A DNA stretch of 64,000 nt from positions 124,001 through 188,000 of the forward strand of contig CADCSX010000008.1 of the NCBI GenBank assembly GCA_902805475.1, written 5' to 3'. This document shows, piece after piece, positions 12,982 through 25,098 of the stretch. Below the pieces are notes generated by a model that was not told the origin of the DNA, searched no databases, and worked only from the letters and a program-made list of their open reading frames with translations. Position 1 is the stretch's first letter; every line of letters starts with the position of its first letter. This DNA is from Entonaema liquescens (Eukaryota; Ascomycota; Sordariomycetes; Xylariales; Xylariaceae). The position numbers and the translations under genes are program-made.

Positions 12982-15854
12982 TGTAGCGGTTCAAGGCTAG
13001 CAGGAGAGCATGCTCAGATCAAAAAGACAAGAACGTATACATAGACACGCCTCTTACTAGCCAGACGGGGGCAACGAATGACCAAGAGGCGCGTCGCGCG
13101 TGCGACCTGCCTCGGAAGGAAGCGCGCCTAAACTTGATGAATGGAAAACCGGAGCACTAGACAACCTGGGATAAGTGGGAGACGGCGCACGGATTCGTAC
13201 CGAGGAGCTTTTCTCAAAGGAATATTAATAATATACAAGTGGATGTGAGAATTGCGCGGGGCAGTTCTTGACCTTTTCAAGTCAATTTTTCTCGAATTGG
13301 ACGAGGGGAAGAGAGATAAATCCAATGCTATACTATACAAATGTTCCGGGTTCGACAGCCGATGGAAGGGCGCATGATAGATAAAATCGATACATTAAGT
13401 ATATACTTTGGAGGTAGGATATGAAGGTATGTTGTTGTATGTGTAAAAGAAAGGCAATGGTCAGAATTCAATCTCATTCAACATTAAGTTTGGGGTTTTC
13501 AAGGATAACAACTTTCGCGCTAGTTTGTCCGCATACTACCTACATGTATGTAGCACCTGCCACGCCCACCCAGGCTTTACCTACATACCTCTGCGTAGTA
13601 CTACCTTAAGATGTACCTATGCTGCCTGCATATAGAGGTATACATTATATACATATACATATAAAGTACAGCGCCAGTACATACCTATATCCTAGATCCT
13701 AACAGCGGTTGTGTAACAGACTTTTAACGGGAAAGCCCTGGTGGCTTCTGTAGCGATTTTAAAAGACTGCTAAAGCCTGTATAATCCCGACATTCTGGGA
13801 TGTTGTGACTTCGCAACGAGTAGATGAGTTATATCAGTTGATTAGGTGCAATAAGCGATGAGTAGACAGATATGAACACAAACACAAGGATGGGGAAAAT
13901 AGAAAGGGGATTTTAAAATTCCCATCAATCATTGCGTGTACCTACACGTAGTATGTACCAATGTAAATCTACTTCCTGGGTACCATCTTACCTACGTAGG
14001 TAGGTAATTGTCTAGGTATCTATCTAAAGCGTCATGTAAATACATGTCATATACTGTCCTATAGAATATGGGAATCTGTTCTCTTTATAGCTGATAATTA
14101 GCAAAAGAATATCGCACCACTGCCGAGCACCATGCCTTAGCCGGTCGAACTGGAAAGTAAAAAACTTCGTGTTGTATTTGGTATTTTCAGAGAATGAATA
14201 CCTATAGTTACTTAACTACGGTACATAATTAATTCAGGTGGGGTTTAAGGTCAACCTCGTCATCCTAAAGCCTTGGTTAAAAAGCCGGATTAGGTCTAGC
14301 AAGATGTACACGGTGGAACTTAGGGAACAAATGCTCCCGTTCTGAAAATTCTACCGTTTAGGTAGTTTAGGTATCTCAGATACCTATGTGTAACTACCTA
14401 CATAGGTAGGTAGGTACCTAGGTAGGTAGTAGTTAAGCTTTCAGCCGCTTACGTCTATTGGGCAATATATACGTTACTTTAATGTTGTTGTAGAATATGG
14501 AAGTCATACGAGAGGTATCGTAATGGTATACGGTAAGTATCCCTATTACCGTGTAAGTACATTATGCATACCTACATCATTTCCATTTATGTAGGTATTG
14601 AAATTTCTAATGTGGTATACTTATCTATCTATACATACCTTAGTTATGTACATTTATACCCTGTACTTTCGTGTCTTTTCAACAAGCTCAATTCATGGGT
14701 GCGTCATAGTTCCGTAGGAAATCCGTCTAATGTTTAAACCTCCAAAAAGTTCATAAGCGGTCAGCCATAACAGGGACTAGGGATCCATCTAAAATTATGG
14801 ACTTCTATCCAATGGCTGTCTAATTCAATAAATTCAGCAAGCAACCCTAGTTGCAGGGACATCGAGATGAACCAATTATAGATCGTTTGATTGTCTATCT
14901 CTCCGTTCACGTACGCAGGACGAACGCTAGTCAAAATACTGAAGTAGTATTGAAGGGGATATTAAAAAGACTTGGACTATCGTACCTAATCTCCCAAGAG
15001 AAGATTCTAAATATTTTAGTAGGTATGCTTTTTAATGGTTCCTATATTTTAGGAAAGGTATCGGTCATTTTACGATAGTATAGACTTCGCCACTGGATAG
15101 TGTAAACTGTGTAATGCTGTTTTGGCAAATGTTGTAAACGCCAAAATGACCAAGCAAGAAGCTATCGGGCGTTTATGACGAGGAGCTTGGTCAACTGTGA
15201 TTTGTTTATGACGATCGCGATTATAATAGCTATTCTTGGACTTTGGCTTGGGATTATGGTTCGGTAGAGGGCAAAGGAATATCTAACCATAGATCTTGCT
15301 AAGCTATTTTGATGTAACTATAGTAAAGCGCTCATCATCTTTAATAAAACATACCTACCTATACATAAAGCTCCCCTGCCCGTATAATGATCTGACGAAC
15401 GTTTGCTGCTACTTATTAATAATTATTTCTTACTATTATTAAAGTGTCTTGCTCTATATGCAGTATTTCCAAGGCTATTTCGGTCACCTTAAAACATACC
15501 TAGATACCTAGACATCTGGTCGATGTCTTCTTGGTCTTCTCAGTAGGGAGTGGTTATATCGAGGGACAGTGACTCTTATGTATTAACCCTTAACCTGGAA
15601 CGGCATGTCCACGAGAATTCAATGCGTAGCTACGTGCCATATCACTAATTATCATATAGCTAAACTTTTGAACTTCAATGTAACAGTCACGCATTCACCA
15701 AAGTATGAGAGTCTTTTAAACCTAATGTTAAAAAACTGATTCGTAACACTTGGTTGGCTAAACTCACTAGCGGGATAGTCGCTAGCCTGAGAATTGCTTA
15801 TGCTAAGTCCCATGTATTCTATTTACTATTGTACAAGTTACTCTCTAGCCAGCC
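12982..15854. other. Long gene-poor spacer rich in TACCTAGGTA-type words
   Basis: Nearly 2.9 kb without a supportable gene. The first 0.3 kb upstream of 12981 is GC-richer and is probably the promoter and leader of the Zn2Cys6 gene. The rest is AT-rich and peppered with short inverted words such as ACCTACGTAGGTAGGT (about 13990) and the dense block at 14393-14431. Frames here have no motifs. Confidence 0.6.
14393..14431. repeat. Dense ACCTA/TAGGT palindromic block
   Basis: Tandem and inverted copies of ACCTA and TAGGT form a near-continuous palindrome-rich stretch. The same words recur singly in most spacers of the window (for example near 13990, 31520, 44200, 47045, 50360 and 62995). Confidence 0.7.
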
Positions 15855-17273
15855 TCAATATCGCTTTACTGGGCTCCTGCTTTTAGTCGGGCTTCTACCT
15901 CGGTCACCTTTAGATGGACTTCGTCGTGAAATAGGTGTCTCCGGGGGCGGGAGGGCGTATCTTTGCACTTCATCCGTATCCGGGGTTTCATCATTGATTA
16001 GATATCGATTGTTCGTGTGCCGAGGAGTCTGGGGTTGTATTGCCTGCCAATGCACTTGTTGGGGAAGGGGCCTTAAGTGCTGATCACCTGCGTGATGTGA
16101 CGGAAACGGAACCGGTGGATGAGCGTGAGGGATATCCGTGAATGCGTTCGTACTCTTATATAAAGATCTGCCGCTGTATGCGAATATTGTAAACAGAATA
16201 AGAAATAAGCCCTGATTTAACGTTAGCGGATACTTCTGTCGTCCATGCGCCTTATATGGGAATATACATACCAGAGTCTTGTAGGACATTGTCTCGACAA
16301 TTTCGTTGAAAATCCTGGCCATCTCCCTCGCACTGCTTGATACCTGTTTGACGTTGTCTGGATTTTGGTTCATGCAGGCAAACCATTGGTCACATAACTC
16401 ATACATGGCCGGTAACCGCTTATTCACGGGAGAGCATTTGTTTTCCCGATAATCGCTTGAACATTTGTCAATCTCGGCGAGGATATCAGCCCTTAGAGCA
16501 TGTCTCTCGGTAGCAAAGTCCTGGCGCAAACCATTGATAACCGCCCAGCCGACCCAGCACGTGGCTGATACGCAGAACAAGTTAAATGCGAAGGTTAGCC
16601 AATAACCAAGAATGCTTGGGGCATATGGATGCCGTTGCACAGTGGACAGAAAAGCGCCGAACCAACCGTCCTTGCTACGGTTCGTCTTGTCCTTGCGGGC
16701 TTTCCCTGGCTGGAACGTGCTTTCATCCGACTCATAATCTGATTCCTCGCATTCATCCTGCTGGAGATAAGGTAGACGGTAGCCGCTGATGTCTCTATCG
16801 GTATTGTAGCGCTTCCTCTTGCGCACCTTGTCTCGTGAAGCGAAGATAGTCCTGGCTATCTCACCTTTACCGGAAACCTTTTTTGGTGACGGTGACCTCA
16901 ATTTGTTCACAGTTGAGGGTGTTATAGTCATATTCGCAAGACTGGATGCGCGGTCGATCTCGGGGGTGTCGGGATAGTCGGAAACGTCAGTAACAGTTGG
17001 ACTGGACTCGGCAGGCGAAAATTCAGATAGCGCATCAGAATCGAATGGTTTTCTTGGTGTTGTAAAGGCGGGATTTCGGAAGGGAGGCGCGGTGGTTGTT
17101 CTCTGGAGACTCGATGTAGAGAAAATAGAAGGTTGACGTGGCGTGGGAGGTAAAGTTTTCTGGGTAGATGGTGTGCTTTGCGTTCGTTCAAAAGAATGTT
17201 GACCGAAAGTGTTGTGGTTGCCGTTGTTATTGAGGCTGGAAGAGCCGAAGATACCTAAAACGGTGCGAAACAT
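15855..17273 (-). CDS. Brl1/Brr6-family nuclear envelope protein
   Basis: Predicted 452-residue membrane protein in two exons, 17273-16272 and 16211-15855. The 60 nt intron (GTATGT donor, CTAAC branch, ATCAG acceptor) is divisible by three and has no stop, so the unspliced frame reads through; splicing gives a smooth hydrophobic second membrane segment (GLFLILFTIFAYSG). The N-terminal 210 residues are Ser/Pro/Thr-rich and disordered. The conserved core begins at PYAPSILGYWLTFAFNLFCV (first membrane span). A lumenal loop with paired cysteines follows (KCSSDYRENKCSP, YELCDQWFACMNQ) and ends at the second span. These are the hallmarks of the di-sulfide-bridge nucleocytoplasmic transport domain. 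Family members act in nuclear pore complex assembly and nuclear-envelope lipid homeostasis. The C-terminal tail is Arg/Ser/Pro-rich. Confidence 0.9.
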   Translation of the reverse strand: MFRTVLGIFGSSSLNNNGNHNTFGQHSFERTQSTPSTQKTLPPTPRQPSIFSTSSLQRTTTAPPFRNPAFTTPRKPFDSDALSEFSPAESSPTVTDVSDYPDTPEIDRASSLANMTITPSTVNKLRSPSPKKVSGKGEIARTIFASRDKVRKRKRYNTDRDISGYRLPYLQQDECEESDYESDESTFQPGKARKDKTNRSKDGWFGAFLSTVQRHPYAPSILGYWLTFAFNLFCVSATCWVGWAVINGLRQDFATERHALRADILAEIDKCSSDYRENKCSPVNKRLPAMYELCDQWFACMNQNPDNVKQVSSSAREMARIFNEIVETMSYKTLVCIFPYKAHGRQKYPLTLNQGLFLILFTIFAYSGRSLYKSTNAFTDIPHAHPPVPFPSHHAGDQHLRPLPQQVHWQAIQPQTPRHTNNRYLINDETPDTDEVQRYALPPPETPISRRSPSKGDRGRSPTKSRSPVKRY

Positions 17274-18301
17274 CAGCTTTTGCTGTTCGCGATACTTCTA
17301 CACGCGTGTAGCCTTAGTTATCTCGATAGGCAAAGGAGAAGCTGAAATTGAGGCTGTATATGAACATCGACGTACCTTTAGCTTGTGTTCGTTTGGCAGA
17401 CTGCACAAATGGACTCGATGGGTCTACAGGAGCTTTATTCTGGTATTCCCAGTCCATAGGGGATTCATAGGTTCGTCGGTCCATTTGGCCCTAATCGACT
17501 AATCATCGACAAAAGAAAAAAGAAAGATAAAAGGTATACAACGCTGTAGATTTCCGATGGTTGAATCGATGCTAGAAAAAAAAAAAGAAGTTATAGAAGG
17601 GTAGAAATTATTCTCGGAGGCTCCGATATAGCACTTAATCGGGGTTGACTTTTCGATTTGAGTCTGATGGAAATCGGCAGTTTCTGTTGGCAACCATTAA
17701 CGACGAAGTAAACAAAAAATTAATGACCATTTCGCATTTCGATATGCGTTATGTAATCAGGAACATGTTTACAGTGCGAATTTGTAGATGTGCAAGACAA
17801 GATTCAATTGGATTACCTAATTGAACTTGAGCCATAAGATACATGGGTACATGTAGCTCAACTTGCAGGTGCTGGAACCTTAGGTAGGTACCTAGTATCC
17901 ACAGTCGTGTCTCTTACCTAATAAATCTGTTTGCCGCTGTTTCGACCTTACCTATGTACTACGTACGTTCTATGTACTAAAGTAGTCGCTATGTGGAAAT
18001 ATTGTTGTTTCCTTCAATTCCCAACCTTTTAAACAATTTCATCAACTTAACATCTATGCCTTAGGGAATAGTTGATAAATTGACTGGTCGCTTTATTAAA
18101 TCTGATCTGGTTTCTCTAATACCTCCTCGATTATCAAGAGTCTTCCTATCTCTGCACTGTCCTTCGTGCACCTTCTACGATCAATTGGACTGTAGCTGAT
18201 TGGGAAAACTTCATCACAATCTTCGTAACGCTTCATCCTGTCGACTTCTCATTTCTCGCTTCCGAAATCTTCATCGACTTTTCATACTAAAAACAGCCGA
18301 A
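17274..18301. promoter_or_regulatory. Divergent intergenic region between BRL1/BRR6-like gene and IWS1
   Basis: About 1 kb separates two divergently transcribed start codons, so it must hold both promoters and leaders. The IWS1 side (about 18100-18300) is pyrimidine-rich, as is usual for fungal leaders. No clear TATA element stands out. Confidence 0.55.
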
Positions 18302-19687
18302 ATGTCAGACGCGGGCTCGCCTGCCCAGAGTCCCCACGAGGAAGAGAATGATGAGGCTCGTGAAGGACTAGGGGATTATGACGTTGCCCGTGCTGGCGAC
18401 TCGGACAAAGACTCAGACGCCCTATCCGACATCGATGAGGACCAATTTGATGACTACGACCCTGCTACTGCTCGCGTTGACGAGAAACGACCTGAACCCC
18501 AAGTTATCGACGAAGACGCGGCACGTACACTAAAGGCTGGAAAACGAAAGGGAACAGCTACGAAGAAACCTAAGGAAGGACGACGCGCGAAGAAGCGATC
18601 ACGCGATGATGACAATGACGGAGCAGATGGCGAGATCCTACACACAAAGCGTGTCCGCAAGGTTCCTGGAGCAGATGCTCCCGAGCAGGAATCGGAACCC
18701 GAGAACGAGGAGAATTTAACCCCCGAGGAGCGACGGCGTCGAGCTATCGAACGCGCGGCTAGGAATCAACCAAAGCCGAAAGGTGTAAGACGAAAGAAGA
18801 AGGATGAAGTGGTATGTATTATCAAATGACAATTCAGTTTCCTGCATTCACTAATACTCAGCCCTGTAGGATCTGGAAGATGAGTTGGATGAGCGAATTG
18901 CAGACCTGAAAGTCCGCATGGAGAATGCATGTCAAGCGGATAACCAGGCGCGCGAAGCAGGCCAACCAGCTCTACACAAGCTAAAGCTCCTCCCCGAGGT
19001 GATGGCGCTGCTTAATCGTAACACCAATCAGGCAGCGGTTGTCGACCCGACACCAACTTCCTACAGCATGTAAAATTCTTCCTCGAACCCCTTAACGACG
19101 GTTCATTACCCGCCTACAATATTCAGCGCGACATCTTCCAAGCCCTAACCCGCCTCCCCATCGAAAAGGAGACTTTGCGATCGAGCGGTATCGGCAAAGT
19201 TGTCTTGTTCTATACAAAGAGCAAGAAACCCGAGATTAGTATTAAGCGCATGGCTGAGCGCTTGCTGGGTGAATGGAGTAGACCTATCCTTAAGCGCACC
19301 GACGACTACAAGAAGCGTCACATCGAGACGCGAGACTTCGATTACCAGTACGCCGCACATATATCATATATCCCTCATCTATGTACCTTGCAGTCTCTTA
19401 CTAACACCTTAAATAGAGCGGCGAAGCTTCGCCAGGTCGCTACGAGCAGTCAATTGACGCTCAACCAGCGCCACACCGCACAGAGCCTAGCGGAGGAGGA
19501 GCGTGCCCGCATGCTGGCTCCTGCGAGAGACGTAAGTCGTGCGCGGGTTACAGGTCTTCCCTCAACGTATACGATCGCCCCTCGCAGTACCTTCGATCCT
19601 ACCCGCGCCCCAGACTACCGACCAATAGGTGCCAGTGGTATCGAAGCATTCCGCAAGATGACCCAAAAGGGGAAGAAGAAGGGTTGA
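18302..19687 (+). CDS. IWS1: Transcription elongation factor Iws1/Spn1, one-base frameshift in the window sequence
   Basis: Three exons: 18302-18811, 18870-19347 and 19417-19687. Introns are 58 nt and 69 nt (TACTAAC branch). The N-terminal 170 residues are acidic and Lys/Arg-rich low complexity, typical of Iws1. The conserved core is the TFIIS N-terminal-like domain, read as DLEDELDERIADLKVRMENA, then LPEVMALLNRN, then FFLEPLNDGSLPAYNIQRD, RLPIEKETLRSSGIGKVV and LLGEWSRPI. The frame breaks at 19046-19048: upstream reads VVDP, but the conserved NFLQHVKFF continues only if one base is added to the CCC run, which would give VDPDTNFLQ and a 419-residue protein. Downstream exons are intact and conserved, which argues for a sequencing or assembly indel rather than loss. 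Iws1 binds Spt6 and RNA polymerase II in the nucleus. The in-frame ATG at 18200 would add 34 untypical residues, so I start at MSDAG. Confidence 0.9.
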
Positions 19688-20961
19688 AGGACACAGCTAG
19701 AGTGCCCTTTTATAATTTCTCAAATTGTAATTATGATGTGTGGAGGTTCTTTTACATGCTATCATGTATGCATGTGCTTGGAGTCTCGGTTTACGCCCGT
19801 CTTGTTTTGCTGCAAGCCACCAAAGGCGGGTTGCTTAGGTACACAAGGTTTCTATTCAAGTAGGAATGACGTCCAGGTTCAAGACGGATAGGCCAAGCCA
19901 ACACAGTATCGCAATGTTCATGGGGCAGGTAGAGGTTTAGTCAATAAACTCCGTTGCGTTTGTCGAATAGTGTAGTGTTGTATACAAATCATTATAGATG
20001 CGACCAACATAGCTTGCTACTTAAACCAAACTGGGCTCGCTGTTGCCTTGCGTCCTGTCCTCTACCATCAGTATGCCCACCCGAATTCTTGCTCTGGGGT
20101 TTTCACACTTGTCGATCACAGCCTCATGCTGAGAGTAGTACCTACGGTTCAAACCAGCCACGTATTCATTTCGTTGGCATGTACCTGAGGCATATTGTTC
20201 AAGTGAAATAATACCTCCATATCTCATTGTGCTTTACGTAGTTATCAGCTCTGTGCATTAGGTATCCAAGTTGAGGTCATCCAGATAAATACAGTTATAA
20301 CTGCCAGACGTAAGCATATTGCAGATTGCCCAAGTTCTTCTCTAGGAAATCAATCTCTTAGACCTCAATGGAAATCTCCAAGTTCACACTCTGCTAGGCA
20401 ATAAACGTATAGAAGCTACAATGTGGATATAAATATTACTATATACGTAAGCTTTGATGTCTAGTTAACAAACTCTGCCATCTTATATCATTGTCCTATT
20501 ACGAATTTCTATAGCACGGTTTACAAAATTCCAAAGCGTGTTTGTGCTCTCCAAACCCACCAGTTCATTACGTTCATTACCTACATGATCCCATCCCTCA
20601 ATACACACAAAAGAAAAGAAAGAAAAGGAATAAGAGGTAGCCATGGCATATAGAGAAAAGAAGAAACCACTCAAAAATAGAATGTTCCCGGTTCTACTAT
20701 AACAGACGCATTACTCCTAGAACTTTATTGCCGTCGCTTTTCACAAATTCTTTTTACTTCTCCTTTCCTCTCTGCTGTTGCAAGTGGAGTCGTAAATCAT
20801 TGGATCGAAGCCCGTTTCTATGTTAGATTCTTTCTTTCTCTTTCCTCAATTAAAAAAGGAAGGACTAATCATGTCTCTCTCTCTCTCACGAATATTCTCC
20901 ACGGCGAAACCCTGAGATCATTATCACCATTACCGAGAGCTAGCGACATGTAATCAAAACT
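19688..20961. other. Convergent intergenic spacer
   Basis: About 1.3 kb between the stop codons of IWS1 and the SRPK gene, so it holds only 3' untranslated and terminator sequence. It is AT-rich, with pyrimidine tracts around 20740-20890. No gene is supported. Confidence 0.6.
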
Positions 20962-23900
20962 CTACCGCTTCTTCACCTCGCAGGCCCAGCCTTCAATCCC
21001 CTCGCCTTTGCTTCCGGGTATGAGTCCCTCTATTTTAATGTCTTCCATACCCGGTGTGTCGTCCAACCACGGATGGTTAGACATGCCGCCAGCATTTGCA
21101 CGTTTCTCGGGTAGGAGCTCGAGCATCGGAAGGAGGAACTCGGATACCTCAGTGGGCTGATACTCGAGGGCGGGTTCATCATCGGGGAAGAGGTCCTCTA
21201 CAGCATCCTCGTCCTCGCCATTTTTCCTTGCTTCCATCTTAGCCTTAGCCTTTGCCTCAGCCCGTTCCCTCCGAGCCTTCTCCTTCTCTTCTCGCTCCTT
21301 GGGCGGCAAATCCTTATAATCCTTGAAATGGTACTTTTCACGTAGGACATCGGGAAGTGCCCAATGTCGCAAGCGATGAATATTACGAAGCTCTCCTCTC
21401 TTATTAAAGATCTCTTGGGACCAGCGCCCAGTCTTCCAGAGTTCCTTAGGGAAAGGGCCGAGAAGCTCGATGATTTGTGCGATGTGATCGTCATCTTTGC
21501 CATACTTGGTTCCTGACTGGGGGTCGAAAAGGTAATCACCAGTAATCAGCTCGAACACCTGAATTAACACTCCTCATTAGTCCCCAAACCTTTGATCCGT
21601 GACCGGAGAATAACTTACCATTGCGGCCATACTCCACACATCAGTACTTGCCCCCCATTTGGCGCCCAAAATAACCTCTGGAGATCGATATTGTCTTGTC
21701 TGGATGTCGTTTGTGAAATGGTGGGAGACCCAACAGGCATTTCCCAAATCCGCAATCTTGACATTAATAATAGGCCCTTTCCGCTTTCGCTTCCTTTTTT
21801 CACTTGTAGACGCTGTGCCGCCAGTGGCAGACTTATCGAGAGAAATTCCAGATACTTCCTTAGTAAGGAGCTCACTACAATGCGATACATGTTAGTGTGG
21901 TACTATGATAATGAGCTCATGGGTCCAACTTACGCTGTCTTTTCCCTCTGCCCTTGTCTATCGCTGGTAGATGAACTCGGCGTTGCGGCTAAAAATAGAA
22001 TACATCAGTATACCGTATTAAATTGTAGCAAGGGAGGGGACTATAGAAGAGAATCCAGGTACTTACCATCGTGTAACATGGCGTTGAGACTACTGTGTGA
22101 TTTTGTTGATGGGAATAGGTTGTCGCGGTTAAAGTTTGCGTTCAAGGGCGACGGTAACGGCTGACTGCCAGTGATCAAGGTTCGTCTCCTCCGTCTCCCG
22201 TTTCTGTTGTTTTCTTTGTCCGAGTTCTCGTTCTTTACTACCTTTTTCACCACTTGTTCCACGTCGCCGATCTCTATGAGAACATTCTCAGGTTTGAGAT
22301 CCGTGTGAATGATTCCGCATTCTCTATGCAAGTAGTCCAGACCCATCAACACCTGCTTCGTGATTTGCATGACGAGATCTCGAGGAATCCCCCTATGCTG
22401 CCACTTCTTGATTAAGCCCAAGAGATTCTCCCCAAGAACCTCGAACACCATGCATACGTGTACTCCATTCGGCCCCTTGTGTTCAAATGAGTCGAGTAGG
22501 CTAACAACGTACTTGCGGCCGGGGTGGTTAGGGTTCGCTTGGACGATCCTCTGGAGTAGCTTGATTTCGTCTATAGCGGTTTCTGTGTAATGACTGGCGG
22601 ATCGCACGACCTTTAATGCGACGTGCTTACCGTTTGTGTTGTCCCGCGAGAGCCATACTGTTGAAAAATGACCCCATCCAAGTTTTCGTACAACCGTATA
22701 CTTTCCATCTTTGAACTTCTCCCCAATCTGGACAGGATGATATCCACCTTTGCAATAATCTTCAGAGTCCTCCTCGTCCGCGGTATTTTCAGCAGCGTCT
22801 TCAGGGCCGGAGGAGGACGTGGGGGAGTTTTGATTCATACTGGATAGATGCGGCGGTCTACGTCAAATAACGTTAGTATTCATAGTCTTTTAACAAAGAA
22901 AAAAAAGATCAAAATATATTATTCGTGATAACAGCGCGACTTGAAAAACAACTGCAGCAGTAGCAAGCAATGAAAGATGGAAGTATAGAAATCGCAAGGA
23001 AGCTCAAGAAGAGTGAAGTTGGTAATGTGGCGGCGGGCTGTAGGCTTGTTGACCCTGGTTGTTTGGCTATGCGAGCGGCACCCTGGCGGCCCGAAACTAA
23101 GTGTGCCAATGAAAAGACAAGCTTGGGTAAAAACCCATGAAGATAGCTCACCCAGGCAGGGTAGACTAGGTAGACCCCGACCCAGTTGCTATGAACTTTG
23201 ATGGTGGCGGTGGGGTGAGAATGGGGGGGGAGGTAGATGTAGTGAAGCCGGAGGGGAGTTCCAATCCATAGTTAGTAGTAGTAGTAGTAGATGGTGAGTA
23301 GTAACCTTTTCTTCATGGTAGCCATTGTGTCCAATGTGGCGCGCTTCCGTAGGCGAAAGGAAAGAGAGAGATGTATTTGATAGTTAGGAGCGGAAGGGAG
23401 AGCAGATAATATGATGAATCCTCAGGTGACCTCGGGAGGCATATAAGAAAAATGCCAAGAAGGAAATAAATAGACGACGTAGGCGAATATGGGTGGAATC
23501 AGCAAGCACTCGGAGGGGAGTAATAGATAGAATAAACCACCAGACTTGCTAACAATTATGCAAGACAAGAGAGTTCAGGTGAGTTGAGAGAATTGGGTGA
23601 ATGCGTGATAAATCGCACCACGGCGCATTACAGCGCTGTATATCACCGCGTCGCACTACACAGCTTCAACCCGAGAATGGAGAGCAAGGGTAAAGTGGAA
23701 GAGAAGAGTGGTGAATTAAAAAAAAAAAAAAAAAAAAAAGGTGTGAAATAGTAGTTTTCATCAAATGGTGCGCTTGCTTGTCGAAAGAGACGGTAATAGT
23801 CAAATCACCCCCTCTCTCCTTCGTGGTTCCAGTTAGTCCCCCCGGTCAAGTCAAGTTAAGTTGACCCGGTGGATGGACCGTAATGTAAGGTGAGTATGCG

Positions 23901-25098
23901 AGAATGTAGCGGCGTGACGGGATATGGTTGATTTAGTAGATCGGCTCTGATTATGGAGAGGATGACCAGGTTTGCACGGCGAGAAAGAAGCTGTGGGCGC
24001 TAAAGGTTCAAAGCACTTTGCGACTTTTGGAGCTTCTGTTCGGTCGAGTCCCGATCCTGACAGGGCTGGGGCCCGTACAGGGAAGCCCCTCCATCAACGA
24101 CGCTCCGCAGTTGAGAATAGCGCTTGACCCTTTTCAGGGGGGCCGAAGGGCGGGCCAAGGGGGGATGATAGAGGGGGAAGAGGGATTGGATGGTGCAACA
24201 CCAACCTGACGGTCGGCTCGGCTCAGCCCCGCCACAGAGGAGCAGATGATATATCCTGCTTATAAGAACATACTGATTTGTTGTTATAAGTCTGGCCTGG
24301 CCTGGTATAACATAACACCGATAGGATGTGTGCGGGTGCATGTGCGCGTGTAGTATATATGCAGATACCCGGGTCAAGACTAGGTCAACATGGGATGGCA
24401 TATGACCCATAAGAGAGAAGATAACTCCAGGTGTGTAGAAGAAGCCTATTTCTAGTCCTATTGCTAGGGCCGTTGTCGAGTGGAATCCGTGATTTATCCT
24501 GTATTGTTTGGTTTTGTTTTGCCTCGTTATCTCTGCTCCAGGTCTAAGTTCCATCCGTCCTGGGGGGGATTTCCGTTGGACATCTCTGAATCTCCAATGC
24601 TTCCTGGTTCACTGCTTGTGCGCTTGACTTACATCGGTACAGGCTGCAAGACGTGAAGTACCTACATCTCAACCCACGACTCCGTGCAACACAACAATGA
24701 ATTGTGTCGTGCGCTGCAAAGGTGATGGATGTACATATGTAGGAGATAAGAGTAAACGAAGAAAAATAGGAACTAAACAGAAAATAAACGCAAAGGAAAT
24801 AAATAGAAAAAAAAAAAGAAGGCAAGTTGTTCAAAGTCAAATAGACAACTCGAAAATAATTGTAGTCTTACCCTGGCGCTGGTGCTTCCGTAGTGATGAT
24901 GGGTTTTAAACCGTCCTTCTTCCTTTTCTTATTCAGGAGCGTCGGGCTCGCCATGTTCGTCGTGGTTATGGTTGTAGAGTTCGTGCCGTTACCATTTGCG
25001 CCCGCCATCATTGGGACTGTATTCGGAGACGTTGGACCTTGTGTTGTCCCAGAGTTAGCAGCAGAAGTGTCTGCTGTCGCGTCTTTGGCACCGTTCAT
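20962..25098 (-). CDS. SR-protein-specific kinase (SRPK/Dsk1/Sky1 family) with a ~2 kb first intron
   Basis: Five exons encode 641 residues: 25098-24872, 22857-22067, 21988-21934, 21874-21619 and 21558-20962. Exon 1 supplies a Ser/Thr/Asn-rich leader ending in the basic KKRKKDGLKPIITTE stretch. Its GTAAGA donor (phase 2) joins in frame to the acceptor at 22858, giving APGPPHLSSMNQ. The kinase begins at DYCKGGYHPVQIGE, the SRPK signature. Glycine loop LGWGHFSTVW, ATP-site lysine in VALK (residue 158), catalytic HTDLKPEN (Asp262), IADLGNACW in the metal-binding position and the SPEVILG activation-loop end are all present. A short, basic spacer (NGRRRRR) splits the two lobes, as in SRPKs. The C-terminal lobe has FELITGDYLFDP and PMLELLPEKRA. 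SRPKs phosphorylate RS dipeptides of splicing factors in cytoplasm and nucleus. A shorter 559-residue product could start at the ATG at 22838, which has an in-frame stop upstream in the unspliced leader. Exon 1 has good coding character and an AACAATG start context. Confidence 0.88.
22858..24871 (-). other. Unusually long intron of the SRPK gene
   Basis: This 2,014-nt stretch lies between a GTAAGA donor and a TAG acceptor that are in phase with each other, in a window where other introns are 50-150 nt. It holds a 22-base poly-A tract, a TAG trinucleotide run (about 23273-23290) and low-complexity GA/CT DNA. Frames in it (for example 24000-24554) show no conserved motif. It may contain an alternative promoter for the short kinase form; that is inference. 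Confidence 0.6.
23718..23739. repeat. Poly-A tract (22 A)
   Basis: A homopolymer of 22 adenines lies inside the long SRPK intron. On the transcribed strand it is a U22 tract. Confidence 0.95.

Noticed and set aside
24000..24554. 184-codon minus-strand frame in the SRPK intron
   Set aside because: No motif, no plausible start context, low-complexity composition, and it lies within an intron supported by in-phase splice sites.
24544..24640. Possible extra SRPK exon (reads MSNGNPPQDGW on the minus strand)
   Set aside because: No donor follows before the stop, and no length combination tested keeps phase with the kinase exon; the direct join is already in phase.
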